A DNA stretch of 64,000 nt from Palaemon carinicauda (Eukaryota > Arthropoda > Malacostraca > Decapoda > Palaemonidae), in NCBI RefSeq assembly GCF_036898095.1, contig NC_090767.1, positions 24,822,570 through 24,886,569 on the forward strand, given 5' to 3'. Of this stretch, positions 14,341 to 25,044 are shown in pieces. Numbering within the stretch: the first letter of the stretch is position 1; each line of letters begins with the position of its first letter. The notes beneath the pieces are model-generated. The model saw only the letters and a program-made list of their open reading frames with translations. It searched no databases and was not told the DNA's origin. Made by a program: the position numbers and the translations under genes.

Positions 14341-14854
14341 GATTGTGTAGAGATTCACCCTCGGAAGGGGAATTTCTCACACCTAGAGGCGAAGCTCCGA
14401 GCAGCACTCTGTTTCCCTTCAACGAGCTCTTCCTCAAATACAAGCTTAACATAAAATGTAGCTTGAGAAAAAGCCAAGGCCTGTTTCTGAGTTTTCCTTG
14501 AAGAGATTTCCCTAATGGGAATCCTGCCAGAGTAATCCCCCGAAGGGGAAACCGAGCAGGTGTTCTTCTTCAAGAAGAAGAACGTCGAGATCGTGATAGC
14601 CTACGATCTCGTGATTGTTATGATCTCTGTGGCGATCATTGATTGTCAAAACTGGAAGATGAAGTGATGAGTCTCGCCTGTCCTATCAAAGATCGGAATA
14701 AATTCTGATCTCATTATGAGTCTTGCCCCTGCAATCGTTACGGAGAAAATAATCCATCGATCTGGCGATTGGTGAGCAGGCCATTTGTTGACGATCATCC
14801 GTAGTCTCGGAATCCTCAACAGGCAGAAGTTGCATAAGCGGGCTGAAACGTTAC

Positions 14855-14856
<2 letters not shown>

Positions 14857-14936
<80 letters not shown>
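14857..14936. repeat. (GA)n microsatellite
   Basis: About 80 bp of uninterrupted GA. The Ser-Leu-rich minus-strand frame across it is an artefact of the repeat. Confidence 0.97.
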
Positions 14937-14939
<3 letters not shown>

Positions 14940-15404
14940 ATTTATTGATTGCGGATCGCTGGGAGACGACGAGATTGGCAGGAGGTGAGAAGACTTAACG
15001 TCAGCAGGAGTCAACGGAAGGACAAACACGAGGCAGACCTTGGAGACAGCTAAGACGTCAGCCGCAGCTACAGCCACTGACTTTGCACCCCAATGTCGTC
15101 TATAAGCGCTGGAGGAGAAATAAAGAGAGAACTAAAAATTTCTCTCCACTGGTGGGTGGGGAAACATAACCCCAGGGGGTGGGAGAGGTTACCCCCAAGA
15201 GGAGTTGTCAGCGCAGAGGATTCCTTCCAATAAGCTTGCAGAAGCAAACCTCGACATCTGAAAACTGCCACATTACTCTGTAATGGAGCGTCAGGTTAAA
15301 AACACAGTCACGTCTATAAAGAAAAAGAATGAGCGTAAAGCAATAGTGATAAATGGCTAAGCCTTGAAGGGAGAGAGAGTGGAGACGTCAACTCTCTACC
15401 AGCC

Positions 15405-15608
15405 AAAAGTAAGAAAATGACGTAGCTCGCAGCTGTGTGAGTTTATATGAGCGGCTGGGTACACCCCAGCCACCCACTGCCTACCCACTCAAATGGTTTA
15501 GGCAGGGTTGCCACCTCGCACTTTAAATCTAATGACTGCCTTCCAGCTTTGCCGAAAGTGTATCCACATTAATAAGGAAAGGTTTGTCAGTATGGGAACA
15601 ACTCAATG
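15405..15608. repeat. DIRS-C1 right (5') ITR
   Basis: Contains GGCTGGGTACACCCCAGCCA followed by GGCAGGGTTGCCACCTC and CTGCCTTCCAGC. This is the reverse complement, in the same order, of the left ITR (CCAGCTCC, GGTAGCAACC, GGGTGGCTGG). The outer edge (AGGTTTGTCAGTATGGGAAC) matches the second half of the ICR at 7746-7790. Confidence 0.7.
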
Positions 15609-16250
15609 TTCAGATTGCGACCATCTAATTCACCAACAACTACTGTTCATCTCTTTTCGTCTAAATTTTGCAACATCTGATGGGTTTCTCAAGTTTCTGA
15701 AGGGTTATGCAGCAGGCACAGAGGAGGTCTCCTCCTCCTCCTCTGATCACTTTGTATTGTACTACGATTCGCTCATTTTCTCTCCAAGTGAATCCACATT
15801 GGGTTCTTCGGGTGCTGCTGCTAGGAGACATTCTCTCCCTCCTTCTGGCTAAAGATCCTCATTAATACACCAAATGCTGAGGGATATTTATCTGCAATAG
15901 AAGAAGGGAAGTGATCTTAAAAGGTCAACAACACCTGTGTTTCCTATCAAAGTTTAACTATGAAAAACATTCAGTCCTACAGCACTTATTCATTTCAGTA
16001 TTGAAGAACAAGGAAATACAAATGGTGTTCATGGGTGATTGAGCCAAAGCCAAATCCAAAGCTAATGGATATTTGTATCATCAGCAAATTTAATGTATAT
16101 ATAGATCTGCAATTAATATGTATCATGAAAATTCAAAGTGATGTAATAAGCAGCAAATGTATTTTTGGAAAAATTACTGTAATGAAGGTTTATGTTTTTA
16201 GGCAAAAGTTACATCATGCAATTTTGAATGGACTGAAATATCAAAATTTT
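15609..16250. other. No gene seen
   Basis: About 640 bp between DIRS-C1 and the next relic. A 114-codon plus frame (15508-15852) has no recognisable domain and partly overlaps the ITR, so I do not call it a gene. Confidence 0.4.
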
Positions 16251-17170
16251 AAAAATCATTTGTATTTTTCCTAACTATACAAACCTGAGTCTGTTACTAA
16301 GACCATAATTTAAGCAAAGACAGAAACTCGGCTGTTGAACATGTAAGACGAGGTGTCAGTGTTACGGAGGCCAGCAAGAAAACAGACTCTAGTGAGAGCC
16401 TTTACCGAGACCTGCCTCAGGGCTTCATATAGAGTCTTCTTTGGCAAGCTGAGGACTTTGGTGACATCCCAATATGGAGGTCTGAAGTCTCTTGGAGGGC
16501 AGAACTGTTTGACACCCATCATCAGCACTGAGAGCTCCAAGAAAAAAGAGATCAAGGCCCTCCAATTTAAAGGCTGAAAGACATTTTTATCTGCAAAGGC
16601 AGACGAGAAAGTCTGCTATTTTGTGCAAAGAGGCTTCAAAAGGAGAGGTATTCCTGCCAAGGTAACATCCGCACAAGATGCCCTACTCAGCCTGGTAGAC
16701 TGATGCCAAGGATTTGTGGTGATATCACGACATCTCTTTCCTGTTTCCTGTTCATTGTGAAGTTTCTCCTTTGGAGGAGATGCCAAGTGACCTCCACCAG
16801 TGAGGAGACAGGGACGTCACTGAGCTGAGGTGCCTTGGCAATTGTGGTTAGCACAACAGGTTGGCCCAGTTATGCGGAGATATTTGGGAAACTTGCAGAG
16901 CAACGGAATGAAGTCCGGGTACCTTTCTGCTTGTGGCCATTAATGGGACACTAAAGTCATTTTGAGATTTGGATAGAACTCTGCTGAATGGTGGAAAAGC
17001 ACAAGTGGCGAGGATGTCCCAAGTGTGGTGGAAGGCATTCTTGCAAGTCGCTGCCTGAATCGGGACCAGTAAACAGAAGATCAGAAAGGTTTTGTAGAGG
17101 CTCTTAGTGGGGAACCCCCAAAGTCAGGAAACTTTTCACCACCTGACTATGAATAGACCAGTCTTAGCCA
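16251..17170 (-). pseudogene. DIRS-C5 relic: YR and end of RNase H region
   Basis: The left edge carries the C-type terminal motif (ATTTGTATTTTTCCTAAC then TACAAACCTGAG). On the minus strand, 16555-16310 reads RPPYWDVTKVLS followed by SVKALTRVCFLAG, matching the DIRS-A1 YR segment from TPGWNLDVVL to LKTLFLVCLA. Further upstream (16560-16680) an IADFLVCL segment matches IADFLLYL of DIRS-A1, preceded by a VYQ-type tryptophan box. Around 16880-16960 a segment ending in ERYPDFIPLL resembles the end of the RT/RNase H protein. Frames are broken, and the catalytic C-terminus and ICR are missing, so the copy is internally deleted. Confidence 0.6.
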
Positions 17171-17786
17171 ACCACTTGTCTTTTGCGACTGAGGTAGTCA
17201 GTAAACAGGTTCTTTGTGCTAGAAATAAGCCTTGCTAATGGGTCTACACCCCATAAGTGGGCCCATTTTTCCAACTATTGATGTCTGTCACTACACTAAC
17301 GTTGTGGCTCATAAACTCTACACAAAGATATTACTGAAATGATTGCAGTGCCAGGAGTGCTGCCTCCTTAAGCTACTGTAGATTGGATATGGAAGACCTT
17401 CTCCTCTTCAGACCAATATCCTGAGGCGATCTGTTTTCATAGATGCGCAACTTGGATGCGTCCAGAAACGGCGGCAGTAAGGGCCACCGGAGGGCCGTAT
17501 CTAAACAATATGAAGCCCGTCCCATGCAGTAAACAATATATAAATATAACAATAGAACGAAAGTCATTGAGAATCCCTCAAGCCGGAGTAAAACTCAAGG
17601 CGGAGTGGAAAACGTTCATAAACAATTTATAAATATAACAATAGAACGAAAGTCATTGAGAATCCCTCATGGCGGAGTAGAACTCAAGGCGGAGTGGAAA
17701 ACGTTCATAACTACTCCCGAGCCGTAACGGGGAGAGGACGAAACACGGACCAAAATAACGCTAACAATTGAAAAGTCACGAAAAAT
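17171..17786. other. Left flank of DIRS-A1
   Basis: No gene seen apart from an 89-bp tandem duplication. The segment 17620-17786 and the sequence resuming at 25045 probably belong to one older element (DIRS-B3 leader) split by DIRS-A1. That is inference from position only. Confidence 0.4.
17531..17708. repeat. 89-bp tandem duplication
   Basis: Two head-to-tail copies starting AAACAATATATAAATATAAC (17531) and AAACAATTTATAAATATAAC (17620), nearly identical through GGAGTGGAAAACGTTCAT. Confidence 0.92.
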
Positions 17787-17980
17787 GTTATTTTTATAAT
17801 AAAATAAATTTTTGAATATACTTACCCGGTGATTATATAAGCTGCAGCTCTGCTGCTCGACAGAAAACTCTACATTCAAAATCCGCCAGCGATCGCCATG
17901 CAGGTAGGGGGTGTACATCAACAGCGCCATCTGTCGGTCAGGTACTCAGTACTCAATGTAAACACAGAACTCAATTTTCT
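17787..17980. repeat. DIRS-A1 left (3') ITR
   Basis: From GTTATTTTTATAAT through GCAGCTCTGCTGCTCGACAG and ATGGCGATCGC in inverted form to CAATTTTCTC. It pairs as an inverted repeat with 24868-25044, with only scattered mismatches apart from the outer edge. Confidence 0.93.
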
Positions 17981-18030
17981 CCTCGGTCCACTGGGTCTCT
18001 ATTGGGGAGGAAGGGAGGGTCCTTTAATAT

Positions 18031-18120
18031 ATAATCACCGGGTAATTATATTCAAAAATTTATTTTATTATAAAAATAACATTTTTCAATATTAAACTTA
18101 GCCGGTGATTATATAAGCTG
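18031..18120. repeat. DIRS-A1 internal complementary region
   Basis: 18031-18080 (ATAATCACCGGGTAATTATA onward to AAAAATAAC) is the reverse complement of the left terminus with one mismatch. 18081-18120 (ATTTTTCAATATTAAACTTA onward) is the exact reverse complement of the right terminus. The junction is ATTTTTC, that is GAAAAAT on the other strand. This is the textbook DIRS ICR, used to template the closed circle. Confidence 0.93.
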
Positions 18121-18524
18121 AATCACACCCAGGGGGGTGGGTAGAGGCCAGCAATAATTGTTTACATTATTATGAGCTAAGGATTTTTTATTTCATTTTA
18201 GCAGTTATTCAAAATAACAAACATAAAATAAATAAGTACCTGGTAAGGAAGTCGACTTGAACAATTACTCTGCCTTTTTAAGTACGTCTTCCTTATGGAG
18301 CCTCGCGATCCTCTTAGGATGCTGAGCGACCCCTAGGAGCTGAAGTATCAAGGGTTGCAACCCATACTACAGGACCTCATCAAAACCTCTAATCTAGGCG
18401 CTTCTCAAGAAAAGAATTTGACCACCCGCCAAATCAACCAGGATGCGAAAGGCTTGTTAGCCTTCCGGACAACCCAAAAACAACAATAAAAGCAATCAAG
18501 AGAAAGATTAAAAAGGTTATGGAA

Positions 18525-21338
18525 TTAGGGGAATGTAGTGGTTGAGCCCTCACCCACTACTGCACTCGCTGCTACGAATGGTCCCAGGGTGTAGCAGTTC
18601 TCGTAAAGAGACTGGACATCTTTAAGATAAAAAGACGCGAACACTGATTTGCTTCTCCAATAGGTTGCGTCCATTATACTCTGCAGAGATCTATTTTGTT
18701 TAAAGGCCACTGAAGTTGTGACAGCTCTAACTTCATGTGTCCTTACCTTCAGCAAAGCTTGGTCTTCCTTACTCAGATGGGAATGAGCTTCTCGTATCAA
18801 CAGTCTGATATAATAAGATAAGGCATTCTTTGACATGGGCAAAGAAGGTTTCTTAATAGAACACCATAAAGCTTCTGACTGTCCTCGTAAAGGTTTAGTT
18901 CGTTTTAAATAGAACTTAAGAGCTCTAACAGGGCATAAGACTCTTTCTAGTTCATTTCCAACCATATTTGAAAGGCTTGGAATATCGAACGATTTCGGCC
19001 AAGGACGAGAAGGTAGCTCGTTTTTGGCTAGAAAACCAAGCTGTAAAGAACATGTAGCCGTTTCAGATGAAAATCCGATGTTCCTGCTGAAGGCGTGAAT
19101 CTCACTGACTCTTTTAGCTGTGGCCAAGCAAACCAGGAAAAGAGTCTTTAAAGTGAGATCTTTAAAGGAGGCTGATTGTAGCGGCTCGAACCTTTCTGAC
19201 ATAAGGAATCTTAGTACCACGTCTAAATTCCAACCAGGTGTAGCCAAACGACGCTCCTTCGTGGTCTCAAAAGACTTAAGGAGGTCCTGTAGATCTTTGT
19301 TGTTGGAAAGATCTAAGCCTCTGTGACGGAAGACTGATGCCAACATGCTTCTGTAACCTTTGATCGTGGGAGCTGAAAGAGATCTTTCTTTCCTCAGGTA
19401 TAATAGGAAGTCAGCTATTTGGGTTACAGAGGTACTGGTCGATAATACTGATACTGACTTGCACCAGTTTCGGAAGACTTCCCACTTCGACTGGTAGACT
19501 CTAAGAGTGGATGTCCTCCTTGCTCTAGCAATAGCCCTGGCTGCCTCCTTCGAAAAGCCTCTAGCTCTAGAGAGTCTTTCGATAGTCTGAAGGCAGTCAG
19601 ACGAAGAGCGTGGAGGCCTTGGTGTACCTTCTTTACGTGTGGCTGACGTAGAAGGTCTACCCTTAGAGGAAGAGTTCTGGGAACGTCCACCAGCCATTGA
19701 AGTACCTCGGTGAACCATTCTCTCGCGGGCCAGAGGGGAGCAACTAACGTCAACCTTGTCCCTTCGTGAGAGGCGAACTTCTGCAGTACCTTGTTGACAA
19801 TCTTGAACAGGGGGAATGCATAAAGGTCTAGATGTGACCAATCCAGTAGAAAGGCATCTATATGAACTGCTGCTGGGTCCGGGATTGGTGAGCAATATAT
19901 TGGGAGCCTCTTGGTCATCGAGGTTGCGAAGAGATCTATGGTAGGCTGGCCCCATGTGGCCCACAGTCTCTTGCACACATCCTTGTGTAGGGTCCATTCT
20001 GTTGGAATGATTTGTCCCTTCCGACTGAGGCAATCTGCCATGACATTCAAGTGGCCTTGGATGAACCTCGTTACTAGTGAAAGGTTTAGATCTTTTGACC
20101 AGGTGAGGAGGTCCCTTGCGATCTCGTACAACGTCATAGAATGGGTCCCTCCTTGCTTGGAGATGTACGCCAAAGCCGTGGTGTTGTCCGAGTTCACCTC
20201 CACCACTTTGCCTTGAAGGAGGGACTTGAAGCTTTTCAAGGCCACATGAACTGCCAGTAGCTCCTTGCAGTTGATATGTAACGTTCTTTGATGCGAGTTC
20301 CAAGTTCCCGAGCATTCCCGACCGTCTAAAGTCACACCCCAGCCCGTGTCCGATGCATCCGAGAAGAGAACGTGGTTGGGGGTCTGAACAGCCAGGGGCA
20401 GACCCTCTCTGAGGCTGATACTGTCCTTCCACCAAGTCAGGGATGACTTCATCTTCTCGGAAATGGGGATCGAGACCGCTTCTAGCGTCTTGTCCTTTTT
20501 CCAGTAAACAGCTAGGTGAAATTGAAGGGGACGGAGGTGTAGTCTCCCTAATGAAACGAACTGTTCCAGGGATGATAGCGTCCCTATCAGACTCATCCAC
20601 TGTCTGACTGAACATCGTTCCCTCTTCAGCATGTTCTGGATGCATACCTGGGCTTGACTTGTTCTGGGGGCCGACGGAAAAGCCCGAAAAGCTTGACTGT
20701 GAATCTCCATCCCTAAATACACAATAGTTTGGGATGGGACCAGTTGAGACTTTTCTATATTGACCAGGAGACCCAGTTCCTTGATCAGATCTAGAGTCCA
20801 CTTTAGATTCTCCAGACAGCGACGACTGGAAGAGGCTCTTAGAAGCCAGTCGTCCAAATAGAGGGAGGCTCTGATGTCCGCTAAATGAAGGAATTTGGCT
20901 ATATTCCTCATCAGCCTCGTAAACACAAGAGGAGCTGTGCTTAGGCCAAAGCACAGGGCTTGAAATTGGTAGACAACCTTTTCGTAAACGAATCTCAGAA
21001 AAGGTTGGGAGTCTGGGTGGATGGGGACGTGAAAGTATGCGTCCCTTAGGTCTAAAGAGACCATCCAGTCTTCCTTTCTGACCGCTGCTAGAACAGACTT
21101 TGTGGTCTCCATGGCGAACGTCTGCTTTGTGACAAAGACATTCAGTGCACTGACTTCTAGCACCGGCCTCCACCCTCCTGTCTTCTTTACCACTAAGAAG
21201 AGACGGTTGTAGAAGCCCGGGGATTGATGGTCCCGGACTTTGACTACCGCTCCCTTTTCTAGTAAGAGAGACACCTCCTGCTTCAAAGCTCGTCTCTTGT
21301 CTTCCTCTCTGTACCTGGGAGAGAGATCGATGGGACAC
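18525..21338 (-). CDS. DIRS-A1 tyrosine recombinase (YR) frame
   Basis: Open for 937 codons. The recombinase domain is the last 338 residues or so (genomic 19541-18525). Catalytic set: Arg743 in AKRVSEI, His868 and Arg871 in THEVRAVTTSV, Trp894 in ATYWRSKS, Tyr904 in FASFYLKDV, which is the R-HxxR-W-Y signature of phage-integrase-type recombinases. An N-terminal core-binding helix region (STLRVYQSKW, IADFLLYL) precedes it. In DIRS elements this enzyme integrates the circular DNA without an endonuclease. Residues 1-638 or so overlap the RT/RNase H gene in the -1 frame and show no recognisable domain. The frame boundary at 21338 reads GTG, not ATG, so the true start is unknown and probably lies nearer 19.6 kb or depends on splicing or frameshifting. 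Confidence 0.93.
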   Translation of the reverse strand: MSHRSLSQVQRGRQETSFEAGGVSLTRKGSGSQSPGPSIPGLLQPSLLSGKEDRRVEAGARSQCTECLCHKADVRHGDHKVCSSSGQKGRLDGLFRPKGRILSRPHPPRLPTFSEIRLRKGCLPISSPVLWPKHSSSCVYEADEEYSQIPSFSGHQSLPLFGRLASKSLFQSSLSGESKVDSRSDQGTGSPGQYRKVSTGPIPNYCVFRDGDSQSSFSGFSVGPQNKSSPGMHPEHAEEGTMFSQTVDESDRDAIIPGTVRFIRETTPPSPSISPSCLLEKGQDARSGLDPHFREDEVIPDLVEGQYQPQRGSAPGCSDPQPRSLLGCIGHGLGCDFRRSGMLGNLELASKNVTYQLQGATGSSCGLEKLQVPPSRQSGGGELGQHHGFGVHLQARRDPFYDVVRDRKGPPHLVKRSKPFTSNEVHPRPLECHGRLPQSEGTNHSNRMDPTQGCVQETVGHMGPAYHRSLRNLDDQEAPNILLTNPGPSSSSYRCLSTGLVTSRPLCIPPVQDCQQGTAEVRLSRRDKVDVSCSPLARERMVHRGTSMAGGRSQNSSSKGRPSTSATRKEGTPRPPRSSSDCLQTIERLSRARGFSKEAARAIARARRTSTLRVYQSKWEVFRNWCKSVSVLSTSTSVTQIADFLLYLRKERSLSAPTIKGYRSMLASVFRHRGLDLSNNKDLQDLLKSFETTKERRLATPGWNLDVVLRFLMSERFEPLQSASFKDLTLKTLFLVCLATAKRVSEIHAFSRNIGFSSETATCSLQLGFLAKNELPSRPWPKSFDIPSLSNMVGNELERVLCPVRALKFYLKRTKPLRGQSEALWCSIKKPSLPMSKNALSYYIRLLIREAHSHLSKEDQALLKVRTHEVRAVTTSVAFKQNRSLQSIMDATYWRSKSVFASFYLKDVQSLYENCYTLGPFVAASAVVGEGSTTTFP

Positions 21339-21670
21339 GTTGCTAGAGGGGGTTTGCGGACAAACGGGATCTTGTACCCTTCTCTGAGCAGCTTCACAGA
21401 TTGTGCATCTGCGCCTCTTGCCTCCCAGGTCTGCCAGAAGTTCTTGAGTCTGGCTCCCACTGCTGTCTGAAGAAGGAGGCAGTCAGACTCTGCCTTTAAA
21501 GGACTTGGTACCTTTCTTCTTCCCACGTCTCCCTTCGGCACGAGCACCTCCTCTGCTGGAGGCTCTGCCACGAAAGGGCGGAATGAATCTGGACGCTGGA
21601 GTGTCCATCCTGGGTCTTGACACGGAAGGCAAAGGGGTGGCTTTGCGGGCAGAGGACGCAACAAGGTCAT
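19424..21670 (-). CDS. DIRS-A1 reverse transcriptase / RNase H
   Basis: 748 codons. A DIRS-type N-terminal segment VGARLKNFW (about residue 71) precedes the RT. RT motifs: GWRPVLEVSALN (about 166-177), SLDLRDAYFHVP (205-216, Asp207), FGLSTAPLVF (241-250), YLDDWLL (271-277, Asp273/Asp274). RNase H follows with the four acidic residues Asp438 (FSDAS), Glu470 (NCKELLA), Asp495 (NSDN) and Asp546 (VMADCLSR). A conserved tail (WGQPTIDLFAT, APLWPARE) is also found in DIRS-A2. It overlaps the end of gag by 188 bp in the +1 frame, so translation by frameshift or re-initiation is possible. The ATG at 21670 is the first in frame, not a proven start. Role: copies element RNA into DNA. Confidence 0.95.
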   Translation of the reverse strand: MTLLRPLPAKPPLCLPCQDPGWTLQRPDSFRPFVAEPPAEEVLVPKGDVGRRKVPSPLKAESDCLLLQTAVGARLKNFWQTWEARGADAQSVKLLREGYKIPFVRKPPLATCPIDLSPRYREEDKRRALKQEVSLLLEKGAVVKVRDHQSPGFYNRLFLVVKKTGGWRPVLEVSALNVFVTKQTFAMETTKSVLAAVRKEDWMVSLDLRDAYFHVPIHPDSQPFLRFVYEKVVYQFQALCFGLSTAPLVFTRLMRNIAKFLHLADIRASLYLDDWLLRASSSRRCLENLKWTLDLIKELGLLVNIEKSQLVPSQTIVYLGMEIHSQAFRAFPSAPRTSQAQVCIQNMLKRERCSVRQWMSLIGTLSSLEQFVSLGRLHLRPLQFHLAVYWKKDKTLEAVSIPISEKMKSSLTWWKDSISLREGLPLAVQTPNHVLFSDASDTGWGVTLDGRECSGTWNSHQRTLHINCKELLAVHVALKSFKSLLQGKVVEVNSDNTTALAYISKQGGTHSMTLYEIARDLLTWSKDLNLSLVTRFIQGHLNVMADCLSRKGQIIPTEWTLHKDVCKRLWATWGQPTIDLFATSMTKRLPIYCSPIPDPAAVHIDAFLLDWSHLDLYAFPLFKIVNKVLQKFASHEGTRLTLVAPLWPAREWFTEVLQWLVDVPRTLPLRVDLLRQPHVKKVHQGLHALRLTAFRLSKDSLELEAFRRRQPGLLLEQGGHPLLESTSRSGKSSETGASQYQYYRPVPL

Positions 21671-23891
21671 GGGTGTCCTTCTGAATCAAAGAGGCAGCAA
21701 TCTCCTTAATCAAGTCCTCTGGAAAAAGGCACTTTGAGAGGGGAGCAAAAAGGAGTTCAGATCTCTGACATGGTGTTACTCCAGCTGACAGGAAAGAGCA
21801 AAGGTTCTCCCGTTTCTTGAGGACCCCGGATACGAACAAAGCCGCAAGTTCACTAGATCTGTCTCGTATGGCCTTGTCCATGCAGGACATTATGAGCAAG
21901 GAAGATTCCTTGTCAGACGGGGAGATCTTCCTGCTCAAAGCTCCCAGACACCAGTCCAAAAAGTTAAAGACCTCGAAGGCTCTAAACACTCCTTTCAACA
22001 GATGGTCTAAGTCCGTAGGAGACCAGCATATCTTAGAGCGTCTCATGGCTAGCCTGCGGGGAGAGTCTACCAGGCTTGAGAAGTCGCCCTGGGCAGAGGC
22101 AGGAACTCCCAAGCCGAGAACTTCTCCCGTGGCATACCAGACGCTCGATCTGGAAGAGAGTCTCGCAGGGGGATACGGAAACGCTGTCTTCCCTAGGTCC
22201 TTTTTGGACTGCATCCAGTCTCCTAAAACCCGTAAAGCTCTCTTGGACGAGCGGGCGAGGACGAGTTTCGTAAAGGCAGGCGCGGATGACTGCGTACCTG
22301 AAGCAAACTCTGATGGAGGGGAGCGTGGAGCCGCAGACACAAACTGGTCCGGATACATCTCTTTGAACAGAGCAAGAACTTTTCTAAAGTCTAAAGAGGG
22401 TTGCGTGGTCTTGGGTTCGTCAAGGTCCGTATGTGGGTCATCAATGTGGGCCGCGTCGTCATCATCAGAGAGTCCATCATCTGAGAACTGAGGAGGAAGC
22501 GGCAAAGGAGTAGGAATCGGCTGGTCAGCTGATTCCGGCAGCACGGGTGCACGCGTGACTGAACCGGACGCAACGTCATGGAACTGTTGCCCAGTCTGTG
22601 AACTGGCAACAACCATAGCAGCGCGGGGACGCATAGCGTCTACTCCAGACTGTGTAGTCTGATGTGGGCGAGCAGAGGTAACCACAATGGGTTGCGGAGG
22701 TTGACGCACCGCGTCAAAACAAAACAACTTAGACTGTTGTTGTACCTCGCGAACGTCAACGGAAGGTTCCGTGCGTCGCTGAACGTTAACATGCGGCTGG
22801 CAGTGCATGGGTGGCGGGACTCTCTCAGCTGGAGTGCGGCCGAAGGTTGCCTCAGCGTCCACAGGACGCACAACCGTGGGTGGTTGTAGGCTAGAGGTTG
22901 GTGCAGCGTCAACCTTCTCCGCACGAAAGTCCTGCATCAATGACGTTAACTGAGCCTGCATGGTCTGCAGCAAAGACCACTTAGGGTCTACAGGAGCAGG
23001 TGCGGCAACAGACGGTGTGACTGCCTGATGCGGTACCGCTTTGCCTCTCTTAGGAGGTGAGCAGTCGTCGGAAGACTGCAGCGAGTCCGAACTGACCCAG
23101 TGGCTACAACTGGGCCGTTGGACTTGAGCGGAAGGGACCGACTTGCGCTTAAGAGGCCGCGAGACCTTGGTCCATGGTTTCTTACGAGAAACCTCTTCCG
23201 CAGACAAGGAATAAATGGGCTCTCTCGTCTTTGTGTGGGTGGGGCGATCTTGGGTAGATACGCCCGAAACCACGGAGGGAACGTCTGTTCGCTGATTAAA
23301 GCCTCTCGAACCCTTTGGTCGTACGACATTGCTTCTCCCCTGGGCTTGGGAGCTTGCAAGAGGTCCCGGACTGGGAGGACGACAGGCACGAACAGACGAA
23401 CCCTCAAGCACAACACTATCCACAACACTATCACTCACTTTATCACCCACTGCACTCTTACACTTCAGCTCCTTGACGTCTGCCATGAGCTGGTTGCGGT
23501 CACTAGCCAAGGACTCGACTCTCTCACCCAGAGCTTGGATGGCACGCATCATATCTGCCATCGAAGGTTCTTGAGTGCTAGAAGGGGGATCAGGAGCAAC
23601 CACTACAGGGGAAGGAATAGGTTGTGGGGCGTGAGGAGAGGAAAATTCAACGGAGCGAGACGAACTTCTCCTGACTCTATCTCTCTCTAGCCTACGTGTA
23701 TATTCAAGGAATTCGATAAAATCGAATTCCGAAAGCCCAACGCATTCCTCACATCGATCTTCCAATTGGCAGGTTTTATCCTGACAATTGGAACAAACGG
23801 TGTGAGGATCGATAGAGGCCTTCGGAAGACGCCTTGAACAGTCCCTAGCATTACACTTCCTGAATTTAGGGACTTGAGAAGGGTCAGCCAT
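21483..23891 (-). CDS. DIRS-A1 gag-like protein
   Basis: 802 codons from an ATG at 23891, just after the leader. The N-terminus is Cys-rich (about residues 14-51: CNARDCS, then CSNCQDKTC, CEEC), a likely zinc-binding module. A predicted coiled coil follows at about 115-145 (ALGERVESLASDRNQL). The middle 450 residues are low-complexity, rich in Pro, Ser and Gln. A globular C-terminal third (about 540-770) carries LFPEDLIKEI, shared with LFPEDLVEEV of DIRS-B1 gag, which suggests a common capsid-like domain. The end is basic and RG-rich (FRGRASSRGG), typical for nucleic-acid binding. Inferred role: packaging of element RNA. The plus-strand frame at 21817-22491 is its shadow. Confidence 0.85.
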   Translation of the reverse strand: MADPSQVPKFRKCNARDCSRRLPKASIDPHTVCSNCQDKTCQLEDRCEECVGLSEFDFIEFLEYTRRLERDRVRRSSSRSVEFSSPHAPQPIPSPVVVAPDPPSSTQEPSMADMMRAIQALGERVESLASDRNQLMADVKELKCKSAVGDKVSDSVVDSVVLEGSSVRACRPPSPGPLASSQAQGRSNVVRPKGSRGFNQRTDVPSVVSGVSTQDRPTHTKTREPIYSLSAEEVSRKKPWTKVSRPLKRKSVPSAQVQRPSCSHWVSSDSLQSSDDCSPPKRGKAVPHQAVTPSVAAPAPVDPKWSLLQTMQAQLTSLMQDFRAEKVDAAPTSSLQPPTVVRPVDAEATFGRTPAERVPPPMHCQPHVNVQRRTEPSVDVREVQQQSKLFCFDAVRQPPQPIVVTSARPHQTTQSGVDAMRPRAAMVVASSQTGQQFHDVASGSVTRAPVLPESADQPIPTPLPLPPQFSDDGLSDDDDAAHIDDPHTDLDEPKTTQPSLDFRKVLALFKEMYPDQFVSAAPRSPPSEFASGTQSSAPAFTKLVLARSSKRALRVLGDWMQSKKDLGKTAFPYPPARLSSRSSVWYATGEVLGLGVPASAQGDFSSLVDSPRRLAMRRSKICWSPTDLDHLLKGVFRAFEVFNFLDWCLGALSRKISPSDKESSLLIMSCMDKAIRDRSSELAALFVSGVLKKRENLCSFLSAGVTPCQRSELLFAPLSKCLFPEDLIKEIAASLIQKDTHDLVASSARKATPLPSVSRPRMDTPASRFIPPFRGRASSRGGARAEGRRGKKKGTKSFKGRV

Positions 23892-24023
23892 TTTGAATTA
23901 GTCAAGTGGGGAATTCAAAAACTATCCAAAGTCATCAACAAATAATCCGATATCAACAAAAGAATGCAAGGATGTATTGAAGATAAAGCCTGCAAAGCGA
24001 AAGCTCAAAACCAGAAATGTGTA

Positions 24024-24791
<768 letters not shown>

Positions 24792-24867
24792 TACTTCACC
24801 AAAAAGATGTGAAAACCAATCCAGTTAGCAACAGCGAATTAGTAGGTCTTGCCGGTAGCACGACAGA

Positions 24868-25044
24868 GAGAAAATTGAGTTCTGTGTTTACATTGAGTAC
24901 TGAGTACCTGCCCGACAGATGGCGCTGTTGATGTACACCCCCTTCCTGCATGGCGATCGCTGGCGGATTTTGAGCATAGAGTTTTCTGTCGAGCAGCAGA
25001 GCTGCAGCTTATATAATCACCGGCTAAGTTTAATATTGAAAAAT
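24868..25044. repeat. DIRS-A1 right (5') ITR
   Basis: Inverted match to 17787-17980: AAAATTGAGTTCTGTGTTTA through GACAGATGGCGCTGTTG and GCAGCAGAGCTGCAGC to CTAAGTTTAATATTGAAAAAT. Its outer 40 bp recur exactly, reverse-complemented, at 18081-18120. Confidence 0.93.

Larger units (their letters stand above)
7441..15608 (-). mobile_element. DIRS-C1, decayed YR retrotransposon
   Basis: The two ends are inverted copies. The left block (7441-7690) contains a GGTGGCTGGGGGCTACCCGGCC core, and its reverse complement recurs at 15405-15608. An ICR lies just inside the left end (7694-7790). On the minus strand from right to left there is a gag-position minisatellite (13.1-14.3 kb), unrecognisable sequence at 9.1-13 kb where RT would be, and a YR relic (8.3-9.1 kb). 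The 3' ITR plus ICR on the left sets the orientation. The 8.2 kb length probably includes later insertions, such as AT-rich sequence at 11.7-12.9 kb and an ITR-like block at 10.9 kb. No open frame is functional. The class call is firm from the ends; the interior is poorly resolved. Confidence 0.7.

Noticed and set aside
14646..15077. 143-codon minus frame with a Ser-Leu repeat
   Set aside because: Openness is produced by the (GA)n tract; flanking residues match nothing.
21817..22491. 224-codon plus frame
   Set aside because: Antisense shadow of the DIRS-A1 gag gene, which has domain features in its own frame.
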